From NCBI RefSeq assembly GCF_900086705.1, contig NZ_LT575483.1, forward strand, positions 1,138,735 to 1,202,734: 64,000 nucleotides of DNA, written 5' to 3'. Of the stretch, positions 46,240 to 54,699 are shown in pieces. Made by a program: the position numbers and the translations under genes. The DNA comes from Massilibacillus massiliensis (lineage in GTDB: Bacteria > Bacillota > Negativicutes > FLKF01). The first letter of the stretch is position 1, and every line of letters starts with the position of its first letter. Under the pieces are notes generated by a model. That model ran no database searches and was not told the DNA's origin. It saw nothing but the letters and a program-made list of their open reading frames with translations.

Positions 46240-46306
46240 AAGACGAAGGGACGGTGGTTCTGTCTTCTCTTTTCTTTTAAGACACTTCCTCCGTCCCCTT
46301 GTCATG
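46240..46306. repeat. REP-like palindrome 2 (GGGACGG type)
   Basis: Diverged copy of the palindrome at 21892-21953: AAGACGAAGGGACGGTGG against CCTCCGTCCCCTTGTC, with the same TTCTGTCTT...AAGACA interior. It lies just after the stop codon of the last PTS-operon gene and may terminate it. Confidence 0.65.
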
Positions 46307-46318
46307 CCCTTGCAAGAA

Positions 46319-47683
46319 TCAAGCAAGTTTCCCTTTGATTTCTTCAGCAAATTGTTCCAGCAGCCCTAAATCATCTAACACCCCTAAAATTGTATACTTA
46401 GGCCGAACTTCCTTGGCGAAACGAATAGAGTCAATTGCCTCTTCTAAGGTTATTCCGATATCCTGTGGTTTTGATGGAGCATTTACATTTTCTAAAAGAG
46501 CACTTATTTCCTCAGACGACGGAACATGATCTAAAATATTTTGAATTTCAGGCCACGCCTCTTCCAATTTTTGAATTCGTTGAATTCGCTTCTCAGTTGA
46601 ATATCTTTTATCACTTTGTATTTCCTCTATTAATTCCTCTGCAATATTATGAAAATATTTTCTCGTCTTTTCCTCCCATTTAGCCTCATCAAAGATTTGT
46701 GCCTGATCCATTGCCTTTTTAAAATCGATCTTTTGTATCGCTAGTTTTTTATATAAATCTGTGATCAATGTCGTAGCAACACCAACCTGAACGCCATGGG
46801 GTGCTATTTTTTTATTTTGCTCTAGCGCTATCATTTCCCAGCAATGTGATAGATGATGTTCAGATCCTGAGGCAGGTCTAGAATTTCCGATAAAGCTCAT
46901 CGCAATTCCGGTTAACACCAGCCCTTCCATGATGTGCTGAATCGCTTTAGCGTCACGTGCTTGTATTTTTTTAATATTGTCTTTACAGATTCGTACGGAT
47001 TTATATACCATCTCATAAATTACGTCACAATAATACTCATCGTTAACGATACGACTAATTTTCCAATCGCTCAGAGCAGAATACTTTCCCATTAGATCAC
47101 TCCAGCCAGCCATAATCATCGACAAAGGAGCCTCTTTCAGCACATTCACATCACCAATAATTGCCTTAGGACAAGCCGAATTATACGATATTTTTAAGTT
47201 GCCAATTACTAGCGCTGCATGCTGGGAAGCGAAACCATCAACGGATGGGGCTGTAGCGACTACAATATTATCAATCCCCACCTTATAGCTCACAAATTTT
47301 CCAAGATCATTTAGCACCCCTGCCCCCACTGTTACGATTACATCAAAGTCACGTTCACAATGAATGACAAGATCACCGACCATTTTTTCATCAGGAACAA
47401 TTCGTCCATTGATTATATATTTTTTATAGGCAAACTGCTCTCTCCGTAATACATCTGCTACTTTCTTAGCCGCAATATCCCAAGTGATTGAATCTGAAAT
47501 CAGCAGTGCTTTTTTATAACCTAATTCTCTTAAAACTTCTGCAGTTTTTTCGATAGCACCTGGTTCGATCATCACTTTCTCCATACAAATCTTATGCGAT
47601 TTTCCGCATTGACACTCTAACGCTTTCCCTAATAAATCTGATAGAGAAAGCTGATCTATCGTTTCTAAAGTCAATTTCATCAT
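46319..47683 (-). CDS. sn-glycerol-1-phosphate dehydrogenase-like protein (AraM family)
   Basis: 454 residues, iron-containing alcohol dehydrogenase superfamily, AraM/EgsA branch: VGAGVLNDLGKFVSYK (NAD site), ATAPSVDGFASQHAAL and AGWSDLMGKYSALSDW are its hallmarks, with metal-binding His in SGSEHHLSHCWE. AraM reduces dihydroxyacetone phosphate to sn-glycerol 1-phosphate; members in sugar operons may act on other polyol phosphates. It is last in an operon with a mannose-family PTS, 24 bases after IID, so it may oxidise the phosphorylated product of that PTS. The N-terminal 40 residues with CQCGKSH are typical of the longer members. Confidence 0.82.
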   Translation of the reverse strand: MMKLTLETIDQLSLSDLLGKALECQCGKSHKICMEKVMIEPGAIEKTAEVLRELGYKKALLISDSITWDIAAKKVADVLRREQFAYKKYIINGRIVPDEKMVGDLVIHCERDFDVIVTVGAGVLNDLGKFVSYKVGIDNIVVATAPSVDGFASQHAALVIGNLKISYNSACPKAIIGDVNVLKEAPLSMIMAGWSDLMGKYSALSDWKISRIVNDEYYCDVIYEMVYKSVRICKDNIKKIQARDAKAIQHIMEGLVLTGIAMSFIGNSRPASGSEHHLSHCWEMIALEQNKKIAPHGVQVGVATTLITDLYKKLAIQKIDFKKAMDQAQIFDEAKWEEKTRKYFHNIAEELIEEIQSDKRYSTEKRIQRIQKLEEAWPEIQNILDHVPSSEEISALLENVNAPSKPQDIGITLEEAIDSIRFAKEVRPKYTILGVLDDLGLLEQFAEEIKGKLA

Positions 47684-47707
47684 AAACGCCTCCCTAATGT
47701 ATCTGCA

Positions 47708-48526
47708 TTAAAATATTCCAAGCGCCCCGGTAACCGCACCAAATAGAATCAATAGTCCCATCAATTTAATTGGGGATACACCGGAACGAACCAATTTTAG
47801 AACAACCAATGTTAAGATCAACGGGATCAATCCAGGCATAAGTTTGTCCAGTAAATCCGTTTGTAAGTTAAACATTGTTCCACTGCCTAAATCATAATTT
47901 AAAGCAAATTGGAGTGGAATGAACCTGCCAACTAAGCCACCCATGACTAACGTACCTAATATAGAAGCGGCTTCTATTACTCGATTTATTTTACCGCCAG
48001 ACATAATTTCCTCTACAGCCATTCGTCCATATTTATAGCCATTCATCCATAAACTAAACGAAATTGAAGTCATAATAATGAATTGTGCAAGGACGAAAAT
48101 AATTGGGCCAGCAATATTATTATTATTCGTAATACCGATACAGATTGCCAGCATAATTGGTGTAATAACACCTTGTGTCAATGTATCACCGATCCCAGCG
48201 ATCGGCCCCATTAAGCCTGTTTTGATTCCATTAAACGCCTGATCGTTAATCGGCTTACCATTCGCTCGCTCTTCTTCCATCGCTACCGTTACGCCATGGA
48301 TGACAGATCCACAAATAGGTTCTGTGTTAAAGAAGGATAAATGCCGCTTGATGCCTGCTTTCTGTTCCTCTTTATTTTTATATAATTTCTTTATAATCGG
48401 CAGCATGGAATGTGCAAATGCAGTCGCCTGCAAGCGTTCATAATTATAATTGGATTGCGCAAACATAAACCAATTGAACCAGGATTTTATAACATCATGT
48501 TTGGACAGTTTGATTTGTTCCATCAT
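47708..48526 (-). CDS. PTS mannose/fructose/sorbose family IID component
   Basis: 272 residues; ERLQATAFAHSMLPIIKKLY near residue 35, NTEPICGSVIHGVTVAMEEERA and GLMGPIAGIGDTLTQG are IID hallmarks, with the membrane part towards the C-terminus. With IIC it forms the membrane channel. Its ATG overlaps the IIC stop (TAATG). Confidence 0.93.
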   Translation of the reverse strand: MMEQIKLSKHDVIKSWFNWFMFAQSNYNYERLQATAFAHSMLPIIKKLYKNKEEQKAGIKRHLSFFNTEPICGSVIHGVTVAMEEERANGKPINDQAFNGIKTGLMGPIAGIGDTLTQGVITPIMLAICIGITNNNNIAGPIIFVLAQFIIMTSISFSLWMNGYKYGRMAVEEIMSGGKINRVIEAASILGTLVMGGLVGRFIPLQFALNYDLGSGTMFNLQTDLLDKLMPGLIPLILTLVVLKLVRSGVSPIKLMGLLILFGAVTGALGIF

Positions 48527-49302
48527 TACATTCCTCCTGCATCTGTATGATTGCTTAAATTATGCTTTATTCCACTGATCGTCAAGGCAATAACTGCACC
48601 AATTATAGAAATAATGATAATATCCATATTAAAATGAACTGCTAATATAATTCCAAGGACAAAGAAAGGCATGGTAAACGAATTACCAATCAATTTTAAA
48701 TTCATTGCAATTCCTAATGCCGGCAAAGTTGCTCCAATAACATTAAAGACATGTAAAACATTTGGCGTTAGAACATTCAACATACCGTTAACTGCATTAG
48801 GGCCATAATACACAACTAAAGTAGCTGGGATAAAACTTACAGCAAATAATAAAATTTGTGGTGGTACAACATTAATAAATGCCACCATATTAAGATTGCC
48901 TTTTTCCACTTCTCGATCAGCCCAATGGACAAAAAATGAATTTACCGTCATTTTTGCAATCCATAGCACAGTTGCAATGGTACCTAATGGAACTGATATT
49001 GCCATAGCTGTGCTGACATCTAAATTTGATATGAGCGCTAAACCAGTCCCTACATAACCAGCAAAAGAAGGATCCCCCATTTGTGCCCCTCCGGCTGAGA
49101 TAAAACCAAGATAAATAACATTAATCCCAGCACCAATCAATGCACCTTCTAATGGGTTTCCAAGAATAATACCAGTAATAAAGCCTGCTAACAAGGGTCT
49201 ATTTAATGTAAAAAAACCAACATATGTACACCATGGACTCCATGAAAGATAGTAGAAAAATCCAATTAAAGCAGCTTGGAATAAGGTCACTTCCATTTGC
49301 AT
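48526..49302 (-). CDS. PTS mannose/fructose/sorbose family IIC component
   Basis: 258 residues, about seven membrane helices; RPLLAGFITGIILGNPLEGALIGA near residue 35 and GGAQMGDPSFAGYVGTGLAL are the conserved IIC segments. Works with IID as the sugar channel. 19 bases after IIB. Confidence 0.93.
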   Translation of the reverse strand: MQMEVTLFQAALIGFFYYLSWSPWCTYVGFFTLNRPLLAGFITGIILGNPLEGALIGAGINVIYLGFISAGGAQMGDPSFAGYVGTGLALISNLDVSTAMAISVPLGTIATVLWIAKMTVNSFFVHWADREVEKGNLNMVAFINVVPPQILLFAVSFIPATLVVYYGPNAVNGMLNVLTPNVLHVFNVIGATLPALGIAMNLKLIGNSFTMPFFVLGIILAVHFNMDIIIISIIGAVIALTISGIKHNLSNHTDAGGM

Positions 49303-49321
49303 TGTAACTCCCCCTTAAAAT

Positions 49322-49795
49322 TTATATGAGCGTTTTAATATCGATGGGTGATGAATCCGGTACAATCTGTACATAAACTTGAACTCCAATATCTAATAAT
49401 CTTTTAAAACAAGCTTTCTCATCTTCAGAAATCGATATATTACGATACAACTGCTTGCGCCCTTGAATTGCACCAATCCCCCCCAAATTTAACCGTTTAA
49501 TTTCGACACCATTTTCAATTAACGTTTCTACCGTTTTTGGGGTTTTTACCAGAATGATTACACGTTCCCCATGATCTTCTTCCTTTAAAATATTACTTGC
49601 ATCAGCAATCGTGTGAATTCCAATTTTAAATGCATTTGGCGCTGCCATTTTTAATATTTTTACCATGAAATCATCTTGCGCTACTTCATCATCCACAACA
49701 ATGATTCTATTCGCCTTTGTAATTTTCGACCAAGCTGTAACAACTTGACCATGAATTAATCGATCATCAATTCTTGCTAATACGATATTTAACAT
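49322..49795 (-). CDS. PTS mannose/fructose/sorbose family IIB component
   Basis: 157 residues; IDDRLIHGQVVTAWSK contains the phosphorylated His (about residue 15), and VVDDEVAQDDF follows as usual. It passes phosphate from IIA to the sugar during uptake. Confidence 0.94.
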   Translation of the reverse strand: MLNIVLARIDDRLIHGQVVTAWSKITKANRIIVVDDEVAQDDFMVKILKMAAPNAFKIGIHTIADASNILKEEDHGERVIILVKTPKTVETLIENGVEIKRLNLGGIGAIQGRKQLYRNISISEDEKACFKRLLDIGVQVYVQIVPDSSPIDIKTLI

Positions 49796-49833
49796 TCAAA
49801 ACACTCCGTTACCTTAATTTTTATGATTCAAAG

Positions 49834-50241
49834 TCACATGCGTTCTATTTCCGTGAACAACTCTTTAATTGCCTCAGCGCCAACTTCCATACAGTGCTCT
49901 GTTAACTGATCCAATCCATAGGTCCCACGCATCGTCAAGGCTTCCAACAACATAGGAAAACTTACCCCTGAAATGCACCTGAATTTGTTTTTGATTTGTG
50001 CACTTGCTATAGCCATCACATTATACGGACTAGCCCCAAACAGATCAACAAATACAAGAACACCATCTCCTGCATCTATTTCCTCAATTTCCTGTTGTAC
50101 TTTCCGACCAAAGGCTGTAATATCATCACCACGGTTGAGACCAATCGACAAACAATTTTTCAACTCGCCGACAATCAAAGAAGCACTCTTTAACATACCT
50201 GTACCAAAATCTTCATGCGTTAATACTAAGATACTAATCAT
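49834..50241 (-). CDS. PTS mannose family IIA component
   Basis: 135 residues; LTHEDFGTGMLKSA carries the phospho-His (about residue 9), and VLVFVDLFGASPYNVMA is the second family block. It takes phosphate from HPr. First gene of the operon, 49 bases from the sigma-54-type promoter; GGAGGTG precedes its start. Confidence 0.94.
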   Translation of the reverse strand: MISILVLTHEDFGTGMLKSASLIVGELKNCLSIGLNRGDDITAFGRKVQQEIEEIDAGDGVLVFVDLFGASPYNVMAIASAQIKNKFRCISGVSFPMLLEALTMRGTYGLDQLTEHCMEVGAEAIKELFTEIERM

Positions 50242-50289
50242 GTGTTCACCTCCTTTTGGTTCTTGTATTTATTTACGCTATAGAATATT

Positions 50290-50304
50290 GCAAAAGTTAT
50301 GCCA
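50290..50304 (-). promoter_or_regulatory. Sigma-54 (-24/-12) promoter of the PTS operon
   Basis: Minus strand TGGCATAACTTTTGC: GG and GC elements spaced by exactly ten bases, as in TGGCAC-N5-TTGC. Fits control by the LevR-type activator encoded upstream. Confidence 0.82.
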
Positions 50305-50420
50305 ATACACGTTTCAATGTGTATCACAATACGTAAAGTCCGTCCAACATCAACTACCGCTATATCTCTTTTAAAATTTATTTCAAGTTTATTATTTTTT
50401 AATAAAAATAAGCTATATAT

Positions 50421-50482
50421 GATCCGTATACCTAATGCGTATTGCGATGCGTATCACATCCGTATCAAGATCCGTATCGCAA
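50421..50482 (-). promoter_or_regulatory. Iteron-like upstream activating sequence
   Basis: On the minus strand five units of the form (G/A/T)ATACG(G/C)AT follow each other about every 12 bases across 62 bases. It lies 120-180 bases ahead of the -24/-12 promoter, the right distance for an enhancer site. Further GTAT words lie nearer the promoter (near 50311-50337). Likely binding site of the LevR-type activator. Confidence 0.65.
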
Positions 50483-50489
50483 TAAAAAA

Positions 50490-50514
50490 AATGTCGCATT
50501 GTTCATGCGACACC
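50490..50514. repeat. Left direct repeat: duplicated terminator hairpin
   Basis: AATGTCGCATTGTTCATGCG plus ACACC, 25 bases, containing stem TGTCGCAT/ATGCGACA. On its left is a run of A, so for minus-strand levR transcripts this copy has the T tail of a terminator. Identical to 50758-50782. Confidence 0.85.
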
Positions 50515-50757
50515 CAGACTGTAGACAAATCATATATTTATGTTGATAACTTAGAAAAAACCGAAATTCGTTCCACTTATAAACTAGTACGAAGATAGGT
50601 TGCCGGTTGGTGAGAAGTACTCAGATGCTAGGCGCAGCAAGGGGTTGTGAAGGAGTCGTACTTCTGTACGTCGACGAGCAGCACCTTGCTGTAACAACGC
50701 AGATGAGTGCTTATCGCCAGCCCGCAACCTATCTGTCCATAGTTTGTCTACACACTG
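50515..50757 (-). mobile_element. Foldback element, copy B (243 bp) between 25-bp direct repeats
   Basis: Terminal inverted repeats CAGACTGTAGACAAA and TTTGTCTACACACTG (13 of 15 bases match). The interior folds along its whole length and is nearly identical to copy A at 25184-25425. It has no transposase, so if mobile it depends on one in trans, as MITEs do. The 25-bp direct repeats at both ends look like a target duplication. Confidence 0.75.
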
Positions 50758-50782
50758 AATGTCGCATTGTTCATGCGACACC
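50758..50782. repeat. Right direct repeat: duplicated terminator hairpin
   Basis: Identical 25 bases to 50490-50514, here followed by CTTTTTATT on the plus strand. It lacks a T run for the minus-strand levR transcript, so the original bidirectional terminator seems to have been split by the element. Confidence 0.85.
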
Positions 50783-50797
50783 TTTTTATTGCGATCA

Positions 50798-53500
50798 TTA
50801 TTTTTTCGTACCATTTAAATTGAAATGTAGTAACAGCATTTCTACAATATAAGCAAGTTCAGTATCCGGTATAGAAACACCAAATACTTCTTCTGCTAAG
50901 GTAAAACGTTCTCTAACGATTTGAAACAATTCACTTTTTTCCTGCTTGATTAAATCAAAATTATTGTATGGAAGCGGTTCTTTTCGAATAACACGTTCTA
51001 ACATGCAAGCACAGTGAAAAAAGAATTTTAAGCTGATGGTATCGTCTATTTCTTGATGATACGTTTTCATAATATCATGAAAGATTTCTTCTAATATCTT
51101 GCAAGCCTTTTGAACATTTAAAAACACAAGAATATTTTCCATCATTGCGACCACACGGCTTGAAAAAGGTTTTATAGACAGCTGAAGCTCATGATCACTA
51201 AATTTTATGGCTGAACGATCTTCTTCTACCTTAACACGTTCACCAATAAATGTACTCATTGTAATAACACTCTCTTCAACCTTATCCAATGTCATATTCG
51301 GCATCATAGCCTTTCTTGCTGCTTCTATTACCATCGGGGTACTCACCATACGAATCATACGCGTTGCAATGCCTGTTCGTTTTGTAATAATTTCAGGAAA
51401 AGTCGTCAATGATCCCATATCTACCAGAAATAAAACACCATTTCCTTGGTCAATCTGCTGCACAAGTTCAATCGCCGATTGCAGTATATCTTCAACTTTC
51501 GCTTCCATAGGCATATCTAGTGCATAAATGCAATCATACCCTAATAACGTTTTAGCAACTTCCACCATATTACTTGCAGTAGAATTTCCATGTGCCATAA
51601 CAAGTACTTGCACCATTCCACACTCTTTGACCTGCATGGAATGAAGAAATACTGCAATGAACGCCGTTTCATCATCCGGAATTTGCATGTTTAATACTTT
51701 TTCAATTCTTGATTTAATTTTTTTTGCAACAGCATATTCCTCAGGATATTTGTTACTCAACTTAACGATATCCGGATAGATTGTAATATTTCCTTGCCTA
51801 ATACGTTCAACTAAAGTTTCCATATGCAATGCTAAACCATAAATAACCTTTGTATCAACGCTATGTCCAAATAAGTGCAGAGCACAGCCAAATTCCTCTT
51901 CTATAATATTCACAATATCAGGCGTAGCGAGCTTAGATAGTATTTCTTGATCTATTTTTACATTATGAATCCTTGCTTTTGTCATTGTTTGATGCATACG
52001 CGTTTGTATCTTAGAATTGATATTTTCTTTTATTTCCGCAATTGAACGACCTTCGCTATACAATTTTTGGGCATTTTCTAAAATAAATTCATAAAAATCT
52101 TCACCAATTTGATATTCATCAAACAGTAATATATCGTTTAAATTTTCCTTTAAGCTAGTTTCATTTCCACTAAAGGTAATTGTCCCATAATCATTTAAAT
52201 TAAAATTCTGCATGATTTCTTTGCGTTTTTCATCCATTGCGAAAAAGCCTTCTCTAAGTTGTTCGGTCAGTTGAGATAATTTAATCTGTATTTCACCTTT
52301 TTTTGCTGTAACATATTCAATAAAAGCATTCGCACAAAGCAATTGAATATCATTACGCAATTGTCCGATATTTCCTTGACATTTATAAATTAATAAAACT
52401 TTTAATACTTCTTTTGATACTGTCAAAGGAACTTTTATTTTCATAGATTCTTCACGAAAAAATTGACAAATTAACAGCATTCTTATTTTTAAGGGGCGAT
52501 CATTTACCCCTGGAAGATTAATAATAAGCGGGATGCGTCGTAAAAAAGTGCTCAATACAGCTGCTTGCGGAGTTTCCGTCGTAGCTGCAATAATCAATAC
52601 ATTTGCTGAGCGAACACTCTCCGTTTCACCTAATCTTCGATATGACCCACGGTCAATTAAGGAAAATAACATTTCTTGGCCTTCCGGTGGCAATCGATGA
52701 ATCTCATCTAAAAATAAAATTCCACCATTGGCCTGATCAACCAGTCCCTTTTTTTCTCGATCCGCACCAGTATAAGCACCTCTTACATGTCCGAACAAGT
52801 GTGAAAGCAACAGCTGCTTATTTTCCGCATAATCTGCGCAATTAAAAATAATGTATGGTGCATGCACTGGCAGCTTACCAATCTGCACAGCATAACGGTA
52901 CATAACACCGGCAAATGTTGTTTTTCCACTTCCGGTAGGCCCAATGAGCAAGGTATGTAAACCATGTGGTGGATATAGGATTGCCGCCTTTGCTTGCTTT
53001 ATTTGTACTTGTAAATCATCATGCGCTCCAATAAGATTTTCAAAAACACCAGAATCAAAATTTTTATTTTGATTCTGGTGCTTATTTGCATCTTCTATCC
53101 CACTACGAATCAAGCGATTCGAGATAACACTAATCTTCGGCTCTTCGCTCAACCCTTCTGGCATAATTGAAGTTTTTAGATCAGAAAAACTTTTATATAT
53201 TACAGATTCTAAACGACAATGATACGTTGTTTCTAATACTGAAACCGCCAGATAAAATACTGGTTTTCCTGTTATTTTGATCGCTTGTCTCTCTTTAACT
53301 AATATATTTAATTCTTTGCTTACATTATTTCGAATCAAGCAGAGAGATTTGGCGATATTGTTTGCTGAAAATCCAATTGTTCTTTCCGCTGTAGGAATTT
53401 GCTTTACCAAAGATTCCGTTGCTTGGAACAAAAATTTAAAAACTTTATCTTTCCTAGTTTCCGTATTTGTTGAAGTTTCACTATCATATCGCAATGTCAT
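50798..53500 (-). CDS. LevR-type sigma-54-dependent PTS activator
   Basis: About 900 residues: N-terminal winged-helix region, sigma-54 AAA+ domain (about 165-400; Walker A GPTGSGKTT, GAYTGA loop for sigma-54 contact, Walker B GGILFLDEIHRLP), a PRD domain (about 440-550), an EIIA-Man-like domain (about 570-700, VLVMAHGNSTASNMVEVA with its His) and a second PRD near the C-terminus. It activates the adjacent mannose-family PTS with RNA polymerase-sigma-54, and PTS phosphorylation of the PRD and EIIA domains tunes it by sugar supply. The start is the ATG at 53500, with GGGAGAGG ahead; the open frame runs 25 codons further upstream. Confidence 0.93.
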   Translation of the reverse strand: MTLRYDSETSTNTETRKDKVFKFLFQATESLVKQIPTAERTIGFSANNIAKSLCLIRNNVSKELNILVKERQAIKITGKPVFYLAVSVLETTYHCRLESVIYKSFSDLKTSIMPEGLSEEPKISVISNRLIRSGIEDANKHQNQNKNFDSGVFENLIGAHDDLQVQIKQAKAAILYPPHGLHTLLIGPTGSGKTTFAGVMYRYAVQIGKLPVHAPYIIFNCADYAENKQLLLSHLFGHVRGAYTGADREKKGLVDQANGGILFLDEIHRLPPEGQEMLFSLIDRGSYRRLGETESVRSANVLIIAATTETPQAAVLSTFLRRIPLIINLPGVNDRPLKIRMLLICQFFREESMKIKVPLTVSKEVLKVLLIYKCQGNIGQLRNDIQLLCANAFIEYVTAKKGEIQIKLSQLTEQLREGFFAMDEKRKEIMQNFNLNDYGTITFSGNETSLKENLNDILLFDEYQIGEDFYEFILENAQKLYSEGRSIAEIKENINSKIQTRMHQTMTKARIHNVKIDQEILSKLATPDIVNIIEEEFGCALHLFGHSVDTKVIYGLALHMETLVERIRQGNITIYPDIVKLSNKYPEEYAVAKKIKSRIEKVLNMQIPDDETAFIAVFLHSMQVKECGMVQVLVMAHGNSTASNMVEVAKTLLGYDCIYALDMPMEAKVEDILQSAIELVQQIDQGNGVLFLVDMGSLTTFPEIITKRTGIATRMIRMVSTPMVIEAARKAMMPNMTLDKVEESVITMSTFIGERVKVEEDRSAIKFSDHELQLSIKPFSSRVVAMMENILVFLNVQKACKILEEIFHDIMKTYHQEIDDTISLKFFFHCACMLERVIRKEPLPYNNFDLIKQEKSELFQIVRERFTLAEEVFGVSIPDTELAYIVEMLLLHFNLNGTKK

Positions 53501-53643
53501 TATGCCTCTCCCTCTTATATAAAAATTACTCAATGATGCACTATTTACGATAGAAAATATCGAACTCCTGCACAATCAGACAAAATATCCAAAAGCTGTG
53601 AATAACATTTGATCCATTTTAGATGTCCTTTCTTTTTAGGCGC

Positions 53644-53729
53644 AAAAAAGACAGCTCGAAAATTCAAACTGTCTGGATTGGTAATATTATGCTAAAATAA
53701 AGATCGGACTAGCTGTAAACTAGTCCGAT
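53644..53729. other. Two strong hairpins between levR and a small ORF
   Basis: AGACAG...CTGTCT (near 53649-53673) and ATCGGACTAG/CTAGTCCGAT (53703-53712, 53720-53729). On the minus strand both are followed by T-rich runs and could end transcripts from the PII side before levR. The second lies 12 bases ahead of the Shine-Dalgarno of the small ORF on the plus strand. Confidence 0.5.
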
Positions 53730-53753
53730 AAATCGAATACAGGAGGTGATACC

Positions 53754-53846
53754 TTGAAGTTTCGTTTCACACTTGACATCGAAGGAACGGTACTTATTAA
53801 GGTAATGGCACTTTTGGCTTTTACCCTTAAAGTGCTGTTCACCTGA
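53754..53846 (+). CDS. Candidate 30-residue hydrophobic small protein
   Basis: TTG start after AGGAGGTGAT, a full match to the 16S anti-Shine-Dalgarno, then 30 codons: MKFRFTLDIEG, a hydrophobic stretch TVLIKVMALLAFTLKVLF, and stop. A hairpin with T tail follows (53859-53890). The size and profile suit a membrane-inserting peptide such as a type I toxin or a leader peptide. I do not recognise the family; it could be a chance frame. Confidence 0.45.
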   Translation: MKFRFTLDIEGTVLIKVMALLAFTLKVLFT

Positions 53847-53858
53847 TGTATTCAACCG

Positions 53859-53890
53859 AAACGTCCTGTTCGCAGCAGGGCGTTTTTGGT
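53859..53890 (+). terminator. Terminator after the small ORF
   Basis: AAACGTCCTG/CAGGGCGTTTTT stem with T tail, 13 bases after the small ORF stop codon. Confidence 0.65.
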
Positions 53891-54067
53891 TTATATAGTA
53901 TATGCATATCCTCAATAGGCTATGCTTTACACTTACATTTTATAATACATATTATGCATAGTCAATCATGTGTTACACGTTTAGCAATTTTAGCTTTTAC
54001 TAAATCCCAAATACGAATAGGTTCCCTTTGAAAGACGAAGGGAGGTGATTGAATAACAAATTTACCT

Positions 54068-54427
54068 TCAAGAATTGTCTACAATAGCAGCTTTGCCTCG
54101 TTCACCGGTACGAATTTTTACGGCGTCTGCTACATCATAAACGAAGATTTTTCCATCACCGATATGACCGGTGCAGCAGGCTTTTTTTGCAGCCTCTAAT
54201 ACATCCTCTACTGGTACTTCACAAATCACAATTTCCACTTTAATTTTAGGGCTTAAGCTGACTTCTACAGTTTTGCCGCGATAAACTTCTTTATGCCCTT
54301 TGGATAAGCCACAGCCATATACATGGCTTACTGTCATACCAGTAACACCAATCATATTCATTGCTTCTTTCAGCTCTTCTAATTTTTCTGGACGTGTGAT
54401 AATATCAACTTTTGTAATCTTGCACAT
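54068..54427 (-). CDS. PII-family nitrogen regulator with altered T-loop
   Basis: 119 residues with the PII fold: ITKVDIITRPEKLEELKEAM, GMTVSHVYGCG, the B-loop TGHIGDGKIFV and the C-terminal IRTGERG. ATP, ADP and 2-oxoglutarate binding parts look intact. The T-loop reads YRGKTVEVSLSPK where classical GlnB has YRGAEYxVxFxPK, so the uridylylated Tyr is replaced by Val. It is not next to amtB or glnA. It probably signals nitrogen/energy state by ligand binding alone, to a target not seen here. GGAGG precedes the start. Confidence 0.92.
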   Translation of the reverse strand: MCKITKVDIITRPEKLEELKEAMNMIGVTGMTVSHVYGCGLSKGHKEVYRGKTVEVSLSPKIKVEIVICEVPVEDVLEAAKKACCTGHIGDGKIFVYDVADAVKIRTGERGKAAIVDNS

Positions 54428-54500
54428 AATAAAACGCCTCCTTAAAATTTATCTTTATCATTACATTTGGCCTTTATCGTAGGTAAACAACCTGCTTTGC

Positions 54501-54556
54501 AATAAATAAAAGGCTTACCCAAGCAGATTTGAATAAAACACTACTTAGATAAGCCT
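54501..54556 (-). terminator. Terminator between the secreted-protein and PII genes
   Basis: AGGCTTA/TAAGCCT arms with an inner AAGTAG/CTGCTT pairing, followed by TTTTATTTATT on the minus strand. It would end the transcript of the gene at 54700-55593. Confidence 0.65.
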
Positions 54557-54699
54557 CTTTGCTCATGTAAACAAAATTTATTTATTTTTTTATAAAATCG
54601 CCCTAAAGTGTAACATTAGCTAAACTTAATATAGCATTTATCATGAATAAATGCAAGTCTTTTACAAGACCGACACTAGGCGAATGATAAATAATAGTT

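Noticed and set aside
50421-50482. Possible CRISPR array
   Set aside because: Units are about 12 bases with no spacers of 30-40 bases and no cas genes; the place ahead of a sigma-54 promoter fits an activator site.
54043-54087. Second small frame after GGGAGGTGAT (TTG, 12 codons)
   Set aside because: Only 12 codons, start too close to the Shine-Dalgarno and overlapping the end of the PII gene; probably chance.
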